Source: Pluralibacter gergoviae ATCC 33028 = NBRC 105706
Lineage (GTDB): Bacteria; Pseudomonadota; Gammaproteobacteria; Enterobacterales; Enterobacteriaceae
Assembly: GCF_001598855.1 (NCBI RefSeq)
Contig: NZ_BCZS01000001.1
Location: 248,001-312,000, forward strand
Direction of reading: 5' to 3'
Length of the DNA: 64,000 nucleotides
Below, in pieces: positions 8,891 to 18,237 of the stretch. The position numbers and the translations under genes were made by a program. The notes under the pieces were generated by a model. It was not told where the DNA came from. It saw nothing but the letters and a program-made list of their open reading frames with translations, and searched no databases. Numbering within the stretch: position 1 is the first letter of the stretch; each line of letters starts with the position of its first letter.

Positions 8891-9815
8891 GTTTCAGCAG
8901 GTGACAAAACGCTTCGGCGGCCGGGCGGCGGTCAAGGATCTTAATCTTACTCTGCGCGAAGGGGCCTTTTCGGTGCTGATCGGCACCTCAGGCTCGGGTA
9001 AATCCACCACCCTGAAGATGATTAATCGTCTGGAAGAGCATGACGAGGGCACCATCCGCTTCGCCGGCGAGGATATCCGCCGCCAGCCGGTGCTCGATCT
9101 GCGCCGCCGGATGGGCTACGCCATTCAGTCGATCGGCCTGTTTCCCCACTGGACGGTGGCGCAGAACATCGCCACCGTGCCGCAGCTGCAGAAGTGGCCC
9201 CGGCAGAAGATTAATGACCGTATTGACGAGCTGCTGGCGCTGCTCGGGCTGGAGCCCGCCATGCGCGGCCGCTATCCGCACCAGCTCTCCGGCGGCCAGC
9301 AGCAGCGGGTCGGCGTCGCCCGCGCGCTGGCCGCTAATCCGGAGGTGCTGCTGATGGATGAGCCCTTCGGCGCGCTCGACCCGGTGACCCGCGGCGCGCT
9401 GCAGCAGGAGATGCGGCGCATCCACCGTCTGCTGGGGCGGACTATCGTGCTGGTGACTCACGATATCGATGAGGCCCTGGGGCTTGCGGATCATCTGGTG
9501 CTGATGGACAACGGCGAAGTGGTGCAGCAGGGCACGCCGCTCTCAATGCTGGCGGCGCCGAAAAACGCCTTCGTCGAGGCCTTCTTCGGCCGCAGCGAGC
9601 TGGGCGTACGCCTGCTGTCGCTGCGCGGCGTCGCCGACGCCATGCGCCCCGGCGAACGCGCGGCGGGCGAACCGCTTCCGGTTACGCTGTCGCTGCGCGA
9701 GGCGCTGTCGCAGTTCGTGGCGCGGGGCTGCGACGTGCTGCCGGTGGCGGACGCCGATGGCAATAGCCTCGGCGCGCTGCACTTCGCCGATCTGCTGCGC
9801 GGAGAAGCGCGGTGA
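8883..9815 (+). CDS. yehX: Osmolyte ABC transporter ATP-binding protein YehX
   Basis: ATPase subunit (310 residues) powering the OsmF-YehYW importer. Visible motifs are Walker [10 protein letters not shown] (34-42), signature [15 protein letters not shown], Walker [13 protein letters not shown] and the H-loop [10 protein letters not shown]-terminal extension of roughly 60 residues resembles the CBS-type regulatory half of OpuA/ProV proteins and may sense ionic strength. It overlaps yehY by 8 bases and yehW by 4 bases, indicating translational coupling. Confidence 0.95.
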   Translation: MIEFQQVTKRFGGRAAVKDLNLTLREGAFSVLIGTSGSGKSTTLKMINRLEEHDEGTIRFAGEDIRRQPVLDLRRRMGYAIQSIGLFPHWTVAQNIATVPQLQKWPRQKINDRIDELLALLGLEPAMRGRYPHQLSGGQQQRVGVARALAANPEVLLMDEPFGALDPVTRGALQQEMRRIHRLLGRTIVLVTHDIDEALGLADHLVLMDNGEVVQQGTPLSMLAAPKNAFVEAFFGRSELGVRLLSLRGVADAMRPGERAAGEPLPVTLSLREALSQFVARGCDVLPVADADGNSLGALHFADLLRGEAR

Positions 9816-10549
9816 GGAGGCTTCGCGATCCGCTCTGCTGGCTGCTGGCGCTGTTTGCCGCGCTGCTTTTTCTGCTGCCCTACAGCGGCCCGCTGTTCAG
9901 CGCCCTGTTTCCCGAGCTGCCGCGCCCGGTCTATCAGCAGCAGAGCTTCTGGTCGCTGACCCTGGCGCACTTCTGGCTGGTGGGCGCCTCGAGCCTGGTG
10001 GCGATAGTCACAGGCATCGGCGCGGGCGTGGCGGTTACCCGTCCTGCCGGGCGGGAGTTTCGTCCGCTGGCGGAGACGCTGGCCGCGATGGGGCAGACCT
10101 TCCCGCCGGTGGCGGTGCTGGCCCTGGCGGTGCCGGTGATGGGCTTCGGCCAGCAGCCGGCGATCGTCGCCCTGACGCTGTACGGCATTCTGCCGGTGCT
10201 GCAGGGGACGCTGGCGGGGCTGGGCGCGGTGCCGCGTTCGGTGCTGGAGGTGGCGAAGGGGATGGGCATGAGCGGCGGCCAGCGCCTGTGGAAAGTGGAG
10301 CTGCCGCTGGCGGCGCCGGTGATGCTGGCGGGGATCCGCACCTCGGTTATCGTCAATATCGGTACGGCGACGATTGCCTCAACGGTGGGCGCCAACACGC
10401 TCGGCACGCCGATCATTATCGGCCTGAGCGGATTTAATACCGCCTACGTGATTCAGGGGGCGATACTGGTGGCGCTGGCGGCGATTATCGTCGACAGGCT
10501 GTTCGAGCGCCTGGCGGGACGATTCAGCCGACACCGCCGCGAACGATGA
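9812..10549 (+). CDS. yehW: Osmolyte ABC transporter permease YehW
   Basis: Second permease of the OsmF importer, 245 residues, about six membrane helices, with the EAA loop [20 protein letters not shown]. It starts at a GTG overlapping the yehX stop (GTGA). The two permeases YehY and YehW presumably form the heterodimeric channel. Its last 26 bases overlap the end of the convergent small gene yohO, an arrangement that leaves no room for a separate terminator between the two. Confidence 0.93.
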   Translation: MRRLRDPLCWLLALFAALLFLLPYSGPLFSALFPELPRPVYQQQSFWSLTLAHFWLVGASSLVAIVTGIGAGVAVTRPAGREFRPLAETLAAMGQTFPPVAVLALAVPVMGFGQQPAIVALTLYGILPVLQGTLAGLGAVPRSVLEVAKGMGMSGGQRLWKVELPLAAPVMLAGIRTSVIVNIGTATIASTVGANTLGTPIIIGLSGFNTAYVIQGAILVALAAIIVDRLFERLAGRFSRHRRER

Positions 10550-10637
10550 ACGAATAGCCTGCGAGCATGACGCCGCTGATGCCGCCGATGGCCATCAGGG
10601 CGAAGAGGGTGATGACGGCAAGTTTGGCAGGTTTCAT
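10524..10637 (-). CDS. yohO: Small membrane protein YohO
   Basis: A 37-residue single-pass membrane protein. After a basic start (MKPAKLAVI) comes one hydrophobic helix, about residues 6-29, with the glycine-rich stretch [14 protein letters not shown] that matches E. coli YohO closely. The start follows AAGGAG at a 7-base spacing. A longer reading frame extends to 10772 but lacks a ribosome site. Its function is unknown. The 3' end overlaps yehW by 26 bases on the other strand. In E. coli yohO also lies beside yehW. Confidence 0.88.
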   Translation of the reverse strand: MKPAKLAVITLFALMAIGGISGVMLAGYSFIVRGGVG

Positions 10638-10799
10638 AGATGTGCTCCTTACGTTAATGGCGTGATTATAAGGTGAAGCCGGCGGGTTAATGAACCCCTG
10701 ATTGCCTTTAATGCGCACATTTGGCCGCTTTTGCGCGCCCGGCGCGGGTGAAAAACGGCGATTGCCCGGCAACTTTCCCGATTTGCTCAGGATGTCAAA

Positions 10800-10809
10800 G
10801 AAACGTTTC
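10800..10809. promoter_or_regulatory. Cra-like palindrome upstream of btsS
   Basis: The 10-bp palindrome GAAACGTTTC lies 49 bases before the btsS start. It matches the core of the Cra (FruR) operator (TGAAACGTTTCA-type) better than the PurR core, which needs C and G flanking AAACGTTT. Cra control of a pyruvate sensor would be metabolically sensible. The site is a sequence match only. Confidence 0.4.
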
Positions 10810-10858
10810 GCTGGTCGGTGTATGTTACCGGCTTTGGGGAAAAGTGTGGTTCTGCGGT

Positions 10859-12544
10859 ATGTATGAGTTCAACCTGGTGTTACTGCTGCTGCAGCAGATG
10901 TGCGTGTTTCTGGTTATCGCCTGGCTGATGAGCAAGACGCGACTGTTTATTCCCCTGATGCAGGTCACCGTCCGCCTGCCGCACAAATTTCTCTGCTACG
11001 TGGTGTTCTCCATCTTCTGCATTATGGGCACCTGGTTCGGCCTGCATATCGAAGACTCTATCGCCAACACCCGCGCCATCGGCGCGGTGATGGGCGGCCT
11101 GCTCGGCGGCCCAGTGGTGGGCGGCCTGGTGGGGCTTACCGGCGGCCTGCACCGCTATTCGCTCGGCGGCATGACGGCGCTGAGCTGCATGATCTCGACC
11201 ATCGTCGAGGGCCTGCTGGGTGGGCTGGTACACAGCATTCTGCTGCGCCGGGGCCGCAGCGACAAAATCTTCAATCCCGTCACCGCCGGGGTGACGACCT
11301 TTATCGCCGAAGCGGTGCAGATGCTGATCATCATCCTGATTGCCCGGCCGGTAAACGACGCCGTACACCTGGTGCAGAGCATTGCCGCGCCGATGATGGT
11401 CACCAACACCGTCGGCGCGGCGCTGTTTATGCGCATCCTGCTCGACAAGCGGGCGATGTTTGAGAAGTACACCTCGGCGTTTTCCGCCACCGCCCTCAAG
11501 GTGGCCGCCTCCACCGAGGGGATCCTGCGCCAGGGCTTTAATGAAGAGAACAGCATGAAGGTGGCGCAGGTGCTGATTAAGGCGCTGGATATCGGCGCGG
11601 TGGCGATCACCGATCGCGAAAAGCTGCTCGCCTTTACCGGTATCGGCGACGATCACCACCTGCCGGGCAGGCCCATTTCGTCGCGCTACACCCGCCGGGC
11701 CATTGAGAGCGGGGAGGTGGTCTACGCCGATGGCAACGCCGTGCCGTACCGCTGCTCGATTCATCCCCACTGCCGGCTCGGCTCCACGCTGGTTATTCCC
11801 CTGCGCGGCGAAAACCAGCGGGTCATCGGCACCATTAAGCTGTACGAGGCGAAAAACCGCCTGTTCAGCTCCATCAACCGCACCCTCGGCGAGGGTATCG
11901 CCCAGCTGCTGTCGGCGCAGATCCTCGCCGGGCAGTACGAGCGCCAGCAGGCGCTGCTGACCCAGTCGGAGATCCGGCTCCTGCACGCTCAGGTCAATCC
12001 GCACTTCCTGTTCAACGCCCTCAACACGCTGAAGGCGGTGATCCGCCGCGACAGCGAGCAGGCCGGGCAGTTGGTGCAGTACCTTTCCACCTTCTTTCGT
12101 AAGAACCTTAAGCGGCCTTCCGAAGTCGTGACCCTGGCGGATGAGATAGAGCACGTCAACGCCTACCTGCAGATAGAGAAAGCGCGCTTCCAGACGCGTC
12201 TGCAGGTACAGCTCAGCGTGCCGCCGTCCCTGGCCCACTGCCAGCTGCCGGCCTTTACCCTGCAGCCGATCGTCGAGAACGCCATTAAGCACGGCACCTC
12301 CCAGCATCTGGGCGTCGGTGAAATTACCCTGCGGGCCAGCCGGGAAGACCGCTGGCTGCTGCTGGATATTGAGGACAACGCCGGGCTGTATTCGCCGAAA
12401 GCGGCCTCCGGCGGGCTGGGCATGACGCTGGTGGACAAGCGCCTGCGCGCCGGTTTCGGCGACGGCTGCGGCATTACCGTTACCTGCGAACCGGAGCAAT
12501 TTACCCGTATTACCCTGCGCCTGCCGCTGGAGGAGAACGTATGA
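10859..12544 (+). CDS. btsS: Pyruvate-sensing histidine kinase BtsS
   Basis: LytS-family sensor kinase (formerly YehU) of the BtsSR high-affinity pyruvate system. The chosen start [14 protein letters not shown] gives 561 residues, as in E. coli; the frame open further upstream was rejected because conservation begins here. An N-terminal 5TM-LYT membrane domain (about 1-190) is followed by a GAF domain (about 220-350), then the His-kinase region with [16 protein letters not shown] carrying the phosphorylated His and a C-terminal ATPase domain. The ribosome site is weak. It overlaps btsR by 4 bases. The known E. coli target, the transporter BtsT, is not in this window. Confidence 0.95.
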   Translation: MYEFNLVLLLLQQMCVFLVIAWLMSKTRLFIPLMQVTVRLPHKFLCYVVFSIFCIMGTWFGLHIEDSIANTRAIGAVMGGLLGGPVVGGLVGLTGGLHRYSLGGMTALSCMISTIVEGLLGGLVHSILLRRGRSDKIFNPVTAGVTTFIAEAVQMLIIILIARPVNDAVHLVQSIAAPMMVTNTVGAALFMRILLDKRAMFEKYTSAFSATALKVAASTEGILRQGFNEENSMKVAQVLIKALDIGAVAITDREKLLAFTGIGDDHHLPGRPISSRYTRRAIESGEVVYADGNAVPYRCSIHPHCRLGSTLVIPLRGENQRVIGTIKLYEAKNRLFSSINRTLGEGIAQLLSAQILAGQYERQQALLTQSEIRLLHAQVNPHFLFNALNTLKAVIRRDSEQAGQLVQYLSTFFRKNLKRPSEVVTLADEIEHVNAYLQIEKARFQTRLQVQLSVPPSLAHCQLPAFTLQPIVENAIKHGTSQHLGVGEITLRASREDRWLLLDIEDNAGLYSPKAASGGLGMTLVDKRLRAGFGDGCGITVTCEPEQFTRITLRLPLEENV

Positions 12545-13266
12545 TCCGCATTCTGATCGTTGACGACGAGCCGCTGGCGCGCGAAAACCTGCGCATTCTG
12601 CTCGAATCCCACGAGGATATCGAGGTCGTCGGCGAGTGCGACAATGCCGTCGAGGCCATCGGCGCCGTCCACCGCCTGCGTCCGGACGTGCTGTTTCTCG
12701 ACATCCAGATGCCGCGCATCAGCGGCCTGGAGATGGTCGGGATGCTCGACCCTGAGCACCGGCCGTGGGTGGTGTTTCTCACCGCCTACGACGAATATGC
12801 GGTGAAGGCGTTTGAAGAGCACGCCTTTGACTATCTGCTCAAGCCGGTGGAGGCGGGGCGGCTGGCGAAAACCCTCGCCCGCCTGCAGCAGGAGCGCAGC
12901 CGCCGGCAGCAGGATCTGTCGCAGATAGCCGAGAGCCAGCAGCCGCTGAAGGTGATCCCCTGCACCGGCCACAGCCGCATCTGGCTGCTGCAGATGGCGG
13001 ACGTGGCGTTCGTCAGCAGCCGGATGAGTGGTGTGTACGTGACCGACGGCGAAGGGCGCGAGGGCTTTACTGAACTGACGCTGCGCACCCTGGAGAGCCG
13101 CACGCCGCTGCTGCGCTGTCACCGCCAGCATCTGGTCAATATGCAGCACCTGCGGGAGATCCGTCTTGAGGAGAACGGCCAGGCCGAGCTGCTGCTGCGC
13201 AGCGGGCAGACGGTGCCGGTCAGCCGCCGCTATCTCAGGAGTCTCAAAGAGGCGTTGGGATTGTAG
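12541..13266 (+). CDS. btsR: LytTR response regulator BtsR
   Basis: Response regulator (formerly YehT) paired with BtsS. The 241 residues comprise a receiver domain (1-120) with acidic pocket DDE and phospho-acceptor Asp54 (LFLDIQMP), and a C-terminal LytTR DNA-binding domain (about 135-240) ending in [13 protein letters not shown]. In E. coli it activates btsT (yjiY) in response to pyruvate when nutrients become limiting. Its start codon overlaps the btsS stop (ATGA). Confidence 0.95.
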   Translation: MIRILIVDDEPLARENLRILLESHEDIEVVGECDNAVEAIGAVHRLRPDVLFLDIQMPRISGLEMVGMLDPEHRPWVVFLTAYDEYAVKAFEEHAFDYLLKPVEAGRLAKTLARLQQERSRRQQDLSQIAESQQPLKVIPCTGHSRIWLLQMADVAFVSSRMSGVYVTDGEGREGFTELTLRTLESRTPLLRCHRQHLVNMQHLREIRLEENGQAELLLRSGQTVPVSRRYLRSLKEALGL

Positions 13267-13311
13267 CGTTCAGTGGTAAACTAGCGGTTTGCGACAGATT
13301 CTGAAGGCCAC

Positions 13312-13779
13312 ATGCTGAACAACGACATCCTCCGTAGCCTGCGCTACATGCTGAAAACCAACAACCCCGACATGGTGCGCATCTTTGCCCTTGCCGGCAC
13401 CGACATCACCGCAGAGCAGATCGTGCCGTGGCTGCGCAAAGAGGATGAAGAGGGCTTCGCGCGCTGCCCGGACGTGATCATGTCCGCCTTTCTCAACGGC
13501 CTGATCTACGATAAGCGCGGCAAGGATGAGAGCGCGCCGCCGCTGGCCATCGAGCGGCGGATCGATAACAACGTCATCCTCAAAAAGCTGCGCATCGCCT
13601 TTGCGCTCAAAACCGATGATATCCTTGCCATCCTGACCGAGCAGAAGTTCCGCGTTTCGATGCCGGAAATTACCGCCATGATGCGCAAGGCCGATCATAA
13701 AAATTACCGCGAGTGCGGCGATCAGTTTTTGCGCTACTTCCTGCGCGGGCTGACCGCCCGGCTGATGGCAAAACCCTAA
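13312..13779 (+). CDS. yehS: DUF1456 family protein YehS
   Basis: A 155-residue cytosolic protein with two copies of the DUF1456 fold (about 1-65 and 80-145). The second begins near NNVILKKLRIAFALKTDDI, echoing NNDILRSLRYMLKTNNPDM at the N-terminus. Function is unknown. In E. coli it lies beside btsR and yehR. Here yehR has been separated from it by the MFS gene and a LysR remnant. It starts 45 bases after btsR, behind a GAAGG. Confidence 0.9.
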   Translation: MLNNDILRSLRYMLKTNNPDMVRIFALAGTDITAEQIVPWLRKEDEEGFARCPDVIMSAFLNGLIYDKRGKDESAPPLAIERRIDNNVILKKLRIAFALKTDDILAILTEQKFRVSMPEITAMMRKADHKNYRECGDQFLRYFLRGLTARLMAKP

Positions 13780-13979
13780 CGTACTTCGCCGCGGCAGGCT
13801 TGAGATCGTCGCGGCGCCCCGCCCGGCGAGGGCGGTGGCGTACAGGCCATCGGTAAAAAGGCGCGGGGCGATGGCGACGCGCTCCGCCTCACCGCTGCGG
13901 GCGCGGGCGAGCCGGCCCCGACGATGCGGATAAACGTTTGCAGCAGAACGATTCTGTCTATGCGTTCGATTCGCCTCAT
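13776..13979 (-). pseudogene. Internally deleted LysR-type regulator remnant
   Basis: The first 30 or so codons, read from ATG at 13979, look like the start of a LysR-type HTH (IVLLQTFIRIVGAGSPAPAA). The rest of that frame is nonsense-like and Arg/Pro/Ser-rich. A different frame from about 13890 leftwards gives AERVAIAPRLFTDGLYATAL, which resembles the effector-domain C-terminus of LysR proteins. A normal LysR gene is about 900 bp, so roughly 700 bp and the reading frame are lost. It points away from the intact MFS gene, the usual position of a LysR regulator. This is an interpretation of short similarities. Confidence 0.55.
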
Positions 13980-13980
13980 T

Positions 13981-14010
13981 TTTATCCTTCCTGTACGTAT
14001 TACGTATAAT
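13981..14010 (+). promoter_or_regulatory. Promoter and palindromic operator of the MFS gene
   Basis: A perfect -10 box, TATAAT (14005-14010), lies 74 bases before the MFS start. It overlaps a perfect palindrome, TACGTA-T-TACGTA (13994-14006). The -35 region is poor (TTATCC, 17-bp spacer), suggesting activator dependence or a weak promoter. The lost divergent LysR regulator may have used this site. Confidence 0.5.
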
Positions 14011-14083
14011 TGTTTTACTACTGCACTATCGCCCGGCGGGTAAAAATAGCGCCATCTTTGCGATGCCGTTTAGGAAACTGCTC

Positions 14084-15295
14084 ATGAACGCACACTCTCT
14101 GTCATCGTCCGCCGCCGGTCGGGTCGTCTTTGCCCTTGCCCTCGGCGCCGGCTTCAGCGTTGCCGCTATCTATTACGCGCAGCCGCTGCTGCCGCTGCTG
14201 GGCCGCGATTTGCACCTCTCCGTGAACCAGATGGGGCTGGTCCCGACCTTCACCCAGGTGGGCTACGCGCTGGGCATCCTGTTTCTGCTGCCGCTGGGCG
14301 ACCGCTACGATCGCCGGCGGCTGATCCTGCTGAAAAGCGCGGCGCTGGCGCTGCTGCTGCTGGCCTGCAGTCTGACCGGACAGCTGACCTCGCTGCTGAC
14401 CGTCAGCCTGCTGCTGGGGATGGCGGCCACCATGGCGCAGGACATCGTGCCGGCGGCGGCCATTCTCGCCCCCGACGGTAAGCAGGGGAAAATGGTCGGA
14501 ACGGTGATGACCGGCCTGCTGCTCGGCATCCTGCTGTCGCGCACCGTCAGCGGCTTTGTCGGCGCGACGCTCGGCTGGCGAACGATGTACCAGCTGGCCG
14601 CGGCCAGTATTGTGCTGGTGGGGCTGCTGCTCTGGTCGGTGCTGCCGCGCTTTGCGACCCACTCGACCCTGAGCTACCCCGCGCTGATGGGCTCGATGGC
14701 GCGCCTCTGGCTGCGCTATCCCGCGCTGCGGCGGGCGGCGTTTGCCCAGGGGTTTCTGTCGGTGGCGTTTAGCGCCTTCTGGTCAACGCTGGCGCTGATG
14801 CTGCTGGCGAAGTATCAGCTCGGCAGCGCGGCGGCGGGGGCATTTGGTATCGCCGGCGCGGCCGGGGCGCTGGCGGCGCCGCTGGCCGGGGGACTGGCGG
14901 ACAGAGTGGGGCCGCAGCGGGTCACCCTGCTGGGCGCCGCGCTGGTAACGCTCTCTTTCGGACTGATGCTCCTGCTGCCGCTGCTGTCGCCGCACGGACA
15001 GCTGGCGCTCATCGCCGCGGCGGCGGTCGGTTTCGATCTTGGCCTGCAGTCGAGCCTGGTGGCGCATCAGAATCTGGTGTACCGGCTGGAGCCGCAGGCG
15101 CGCGGGCGGCTGAATGCCCTGCTGTTTACCGGCGTATTTATCGGCATGGCGATGGGATCGGTGCTGGGCAGTAAGCTCTATGAGGTCGCTTCGTGGCAGG
15201 GCGTGGTGCTGCTGGCGATCGCCGCAGGCGGGGCGGCCGTGGCGGTGCGTCTCTATGATGCCCGCTGTCTGCGCAAGGGCGAGTGCAAAGCATAA
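14084..15295 (+). CDS. MFS transporter, drug/metabolite exporter type
   Basis: Major facilitator of 403 residues with about 12 membrane helices. The motif between helices 2 and 3 is LGDRYDRRRLILL, the typical MFS motif A, and a related loop, GGLADRVGPQRV, joins the two later helices. It looks like a proton-driven exporter of the DHA1/YnfM-like type; the substrate cannot be told. ATG 14084 was chosen because AGGA stands 8 bases upstream, while the ATG at 14063 has none. It is inserted between yehS and yehR relative to E. coli, together with a decayed divergent LysR gene. Confidence 0.82.
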   Translation: MNAHSLSSSAAGRVVFALALGAGFSVAAIYYAQPLLPLLGRDLHLSVNQMGLVPTFTQVGYALGILFLLPLGDRYDRRRLILLKSAALALLLLACSLTGQLTSLLTVSLLLGMAATMAQDIVPAAAILAPDGKQGKMVGTVMTGLLLGILLSRTVSGFVGATLGWRTMYQLAAASIVLVGLLLWSVLPRFATHSTLSYPALMGSMARLWLRYPALRRAAFAQGFLSVAFSAFWSTLALMLLAKYQLGSAAAGAFGIAGAAGALAAPLAGGLADRVGPQRVTLLGAALVTLSFGLMLLLPLLSPHGQLALIAAAAVGFDLGLQSSLVAHQNLVYRLEPQARGRLNALLFTGVFIGMAMGSVLGSKLYEVASWQGVVLLAIAAGGAAVAVRLYDARCLRKGECKA

Positions 15296-15328
15296 AAAAA
15301 AGCGCCACCGCGTGCGTGCGGTGGCGCT
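15293..15328 (-). terminator. Rho-independent terminator of yehR
   Basis: An 11-bp perfect stem, AGCGCCACCGC / GCGGTGGCGCT (15301-15328), followed on the minus strand by a run of seven or more T. The A-run overlaps the MFS stop codon. On the plus strand no T-run follows, so it serves yehR rather than the MFS gene. Confidence 0.88.
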
Positions 15329-15346
15329 GATGTATCAGGCGGTGAC

Positions 15347-15799
15347 TTATTTCACTTCTTTGAAGCCCTGGGCTTCCAGCAGCGCCTGGGACTGCTTCAT
15401 GCTGACGCCCTTGGAGACGTCGCCGGTAGACATAGCGCCCATCAGCTCTTTCAGCTTAGCGGTATCCGCTTTGGTGTAGTCGATTTTCACCGTTTCTTCA
15501 GCGTAGGTATCTTCGTAGTTGATCTTCTCTTCTACGCCATCAACGCCCTGGTATTTCTGGCCGATAGGCCCTAACACCGTCTGCGCTTCTTCTTTATTTT
15601 TTGCACCGATAGAAGAGTAGGCGATTTTGTTTTCAGCGGTCTGTTTGATGACTTTATCGCCGGAGTAGGTGTAGGTCAGCGACATTTCAACGCCGTTGAT
15701 GTTCGCTTTAAACGTTTTGGTCTCTTCTTTATCGCCGCAGCCGGCCAGAGAGAATACGACAACGGAAGCGCACAGTGCGGTCAGCAGTTTCTTAAACAT
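15347..15799 (-). CDS. yehR: Lipoprotein YehR (DUF1307)
   Basis: A 150-residue predicted lipoprotein. Its signal sequence ends in the lipobox SLAGC with Cys21 as the lipidation site, followed by GDKEE (no Asp at +2, so outer-membrane targeting is expected). The body is a DUF1307 domain closely matching E. coli YehR, ending in GFKEVK. Function is unknown. The ATG at 15799 was chosen for its GGAG 9 bases upstream; the ATG five codons earlier has no ribosome site. A strong terminator follows. Confidence 0.9.
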   Translation of the reverse strand: MFKKLLTALCASVVVFSLAGCGDKEETKTFKANINGVEMSLTYTYSGDKVIKQTAENKIAYSSIGAKNKEEAQTVLGPIGQKYQGVDGVEEKINYEDTYAEETVKIDYTKADTAKLKELMGAMSTGDVSKGVSMKQSQALLEAQGFKEVK

Positions 15800-15980
15800 C
15801 TTCAGTAACTCCATGTAATGGGAATTGCCATGTCCATGCTGTGCCGACGCCAGATGCGTTAACATACGGCGTAAACTGTTAATAACAATGGACAGGAGTG
15901 GGAAGTATAGCCAGGAAAATGACGAAATGTGAAAGTTTGTAAAGAAAAGAGAATATTTAGGAGTATACCGAGTTCCGGGC

Positions 15981-16010
15981 AAAAAGACGGACCGGCGCAG
16001 GGGCCGGTCC
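15981..16010 (-). terminator. Terminator of metG
   Basis: Stem GGACCGGC / GCCGGTCC with a 6-base loop (15989-16010), just after the metG stop. On the minus strand it is followed by CTTTTT (complement of 15981-15986). Confidence 0.82.
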
Positions 16011-16022
16011 GGGGATTGTGGC

Positions 16023-18059
16023 TTACTTAACCTGCTGACCAGGCTTCGCGCCGCTGTCGGGGCTGAGCAGGAAGATATCGCTGCCGCCGGGGCCTGCGGC
16101 CATCACCATGCCTTCAGAGACGCCGAAGCGCATTTTGCGCGGCGCCAGGTTGGCCACCATTACCGTCAGGCGGCCGATCAGCGGCTGCGGGTCCGGGTAG
16201 GCGGAACGGATGCCGGAGAAGACGTTGCGCTTCTCGCCGCCGAGATCCAGCGTCAGGCGCAGCAGCTTATCGGAGCCGTCAACAAATTCCGCATTTTCAA
16301 TCAGTGCAATGCGCATATCGACTTTGGCGAAATCGTCAAAGGTGATGGTGTCCTGAATCGGGTCGTCCGCCAGCGGGCCGCTGACCGGCGCGGCGTTGAG
16401 CGCCTTAACCTCTTCTTTCGACGCTTCCACCAGGGCGTCAACCTGCTTCATATCGATGCGGTTGTACAGCGCCTTGAAGGCATTGACCTTATGGCCCAGC
16501 AGCGGCTGCGCAATCGCGTCCCAGCTCAGTTCGGTATTGAGGAAGGCTTCTGCCCGCGCGCTGAGGCCCGGCAGCACCGGCTTGAGCCAGGTCATCAGCA
16601 CCCGGAACATATTGAGGCCCATGGTGCAGATAGCCTGCAGGTCGGCATCGCGGCCCTCCTGCTTCGCCACCACCCACGGCGCCTGCTCGTCAACGTAGCG
16701 GTTCGCCACGTCGGCGAGGGCCATGATTTCGCGAATGGCGCGGCCAAACTCGCGGCTGTCCCACGCCTCGCCGATGCTGGCGGCCGCGTCGGTGAAGGTT
16801 TTGTACAGCGCCGGATCCGCCAGCTCAGAGGCCAGCACGCCGTCGAAGCGCTTGCTGATAAAGCCGGCGTTGCGCGAGGCGAGGTTGACGACCTTGTTGA
16901 CGATATCGCTGTTCACGCGCTGGACAAAATCTTCCAGGTTGAGGTCGATATCGTCAATGCGCGAGGAGAGCTTGGCGGTGTAGTAGTAGCGCAGGCTGTC
17001 GGCGTCGAAGTGGTTCAGCCAGGTGCTGGCCTTAATAAAGGTGCCGCGCGATTTCGACATCTTCGCGCCGTTCACCGTCACGTAGCCGTGGACGAACAGG
17101 TTGGTCGGCTTACGAAAGCCGCTGCCTTCGAGCATTGCCGGCCAGAACAGGCTGTGGAAGTAGACGATATCTTTGCCGATAAAGTGGTACAGCTCGGCGT
17201 CGGAGTCTTTCTTCCAGTATTCGTCGAAGCTGACGCTATCGCCGCGCTTGTCGCACAGGTTCTTGAAAGACCCCATGTAGCCGATCGGCGCGTCCAGCCA
17301 GACGTAGAAATATTTGCCCGGCGCGTCGGGAATTTCGAAGCCGAAGTAGGGGGCATCGCGGGAGATATCCCACTGCTGCAGGCCGGAATCAAACCACTCC
17401 TGCATCTTGTTCGCCACCTGCTCCTGCAGCGCGCCGCTGCGGGTCCACGCCTGCAGCATTTCGCTAAACGACGGCAGGTCGAAGAAGAAGTGTTCGGACT
17501 CGCGCATCACCGGCGTCGCGCCGGAGACAACGGATTTAGGCTCAATCAGCTCGGTCGGGCTGTAGGTTGCGCCGCACACTTCGCAGTTGTCGCCGTACTG
17601 ATCGGGCGACTTACATTTCGGGCAGGTGCCTTTCACAAAGCGGTCAGGCAGGAACATGCCTTTTTCCGGATCGTAGAGCTGAGAGATGGTGCGGTTTTTA
17701 ATAAAACCGTTCTCTTTCAGGCGACCGTAGATAAGGGCTGACAGCTCCCGGTTCTCATCGCTGTGCGTCGAGTGATAGTTGTCATAGCTGATGCTAAAGC
17801 CCGCAAAGTCGGTCTGATGCTCCTGACTCATGTCGGCAATCATCTGTTCCGGCGTGATGCCAAGCTGCTGAGCTTTCAGCATAATAGGCGTGCCGTGAGC
17901 GTCATCGGCGCAGATGAAGTTGACGTTGTGGCCGCGCATTCGCTGGTAACGGACCCAGACATCAGCCTGGATATGCTCCAGCATATGACCGAGGTGGATG
18001 GAGCCGTTGGCGTACGGCAGCGCGCACGTTACCAGAATTTTTTTCGCGACTTGAGTCAT
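16023..18059 (-). CDS. metG: Methionyl-tRNA synthetase
   Basis: Class I aminoacyl-tRNA synthetase that charges tRNA-Met and initiator tRNA. The product is 678 residues, nearly the E. coli length. The signature motifs are HLGH (22-25) and KMSKS (333-337). The zinc knuckle Cys146, Cys149, Cys159 and Cys162 is present, and a C-terminal EMAPII-like tRNA-binding/dimerisation domain (about 575-678) closes the protein. The start at MTQVAKK was preferred over the frame three codons upstream because it matches the family. It is divergent from mrp, as in E. coli. Confidence 0.97.
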   Translation of the reverse strand: MTQVAKKILVTCALPYANGSIHLGHMLEHIQADVWVRYQRMRGHNVNFICADDAHGTPIMLKAQQLGITPEQMIADMSQEHQTDFAGFSISYDNYHSTHSDENRELSALIYGRLKENGFIKNRTISQLYDPEKGMFLPDRFVKGTCPKCKSPDQYGDNCEVCGATYSPTELIEPKSVVSGATPVMRESEHFFFDLPSFSEMLQAWTRSGALQEQVANKMQEWFDSGLQQWDISRDAPYFGFEIPDAPGKYFYVWLDAPIGYMGSFKNLCDKRGDSVSFDEYWKKDSDAELYHFIGKDIVYFHSLFWPAMLEGSGFRKPTNLFVHGYVTVNGAKMSKSRGTFIKASTWLNHFDADSLRYYYTAKLSSRIDDIDLNLEDFVQRVNSDIVNKVVNLASRNAGFISKRFDGVLASELADPALYKTFTDAAASIGEAWDSREFGRAIREIMALADVANRYVDEQAPWVVAKQEGRDADLQAICTMGLNMFRVLMTWLKPVLPGLSARAEAFLNTELSWDAIAQPLLGHKVNAFKALYNRIDMKQVDALVEASKEEVKALNAAPVSGPLADDPIQDTITFDDFAKVDMRIALIENAEFVDGSDKLLRLTLDLGGEKRNVFSGIRSAYPDPQPLIGRLTVMVANLAPRKMRFGVSEGMVMAAGPGGSDIFLLSPDSGAKPGQQVK

Positions 18060-18237
18060 AGTGAACATTACTTCTTATCGTTGCTATAAGGGGCTTCGAT
18101 GTTAACCGAAAGGGCCTGATGACGCCAAGTGATAAGGGCTTTTTCATCACTTTAGGCCGCAGACGAATAATAATTACCTCCGCGCGCTCATGAACGTTAC
18201 AATTACCCCCTTCAGAACAACAAAATAAGGAGTCGGG

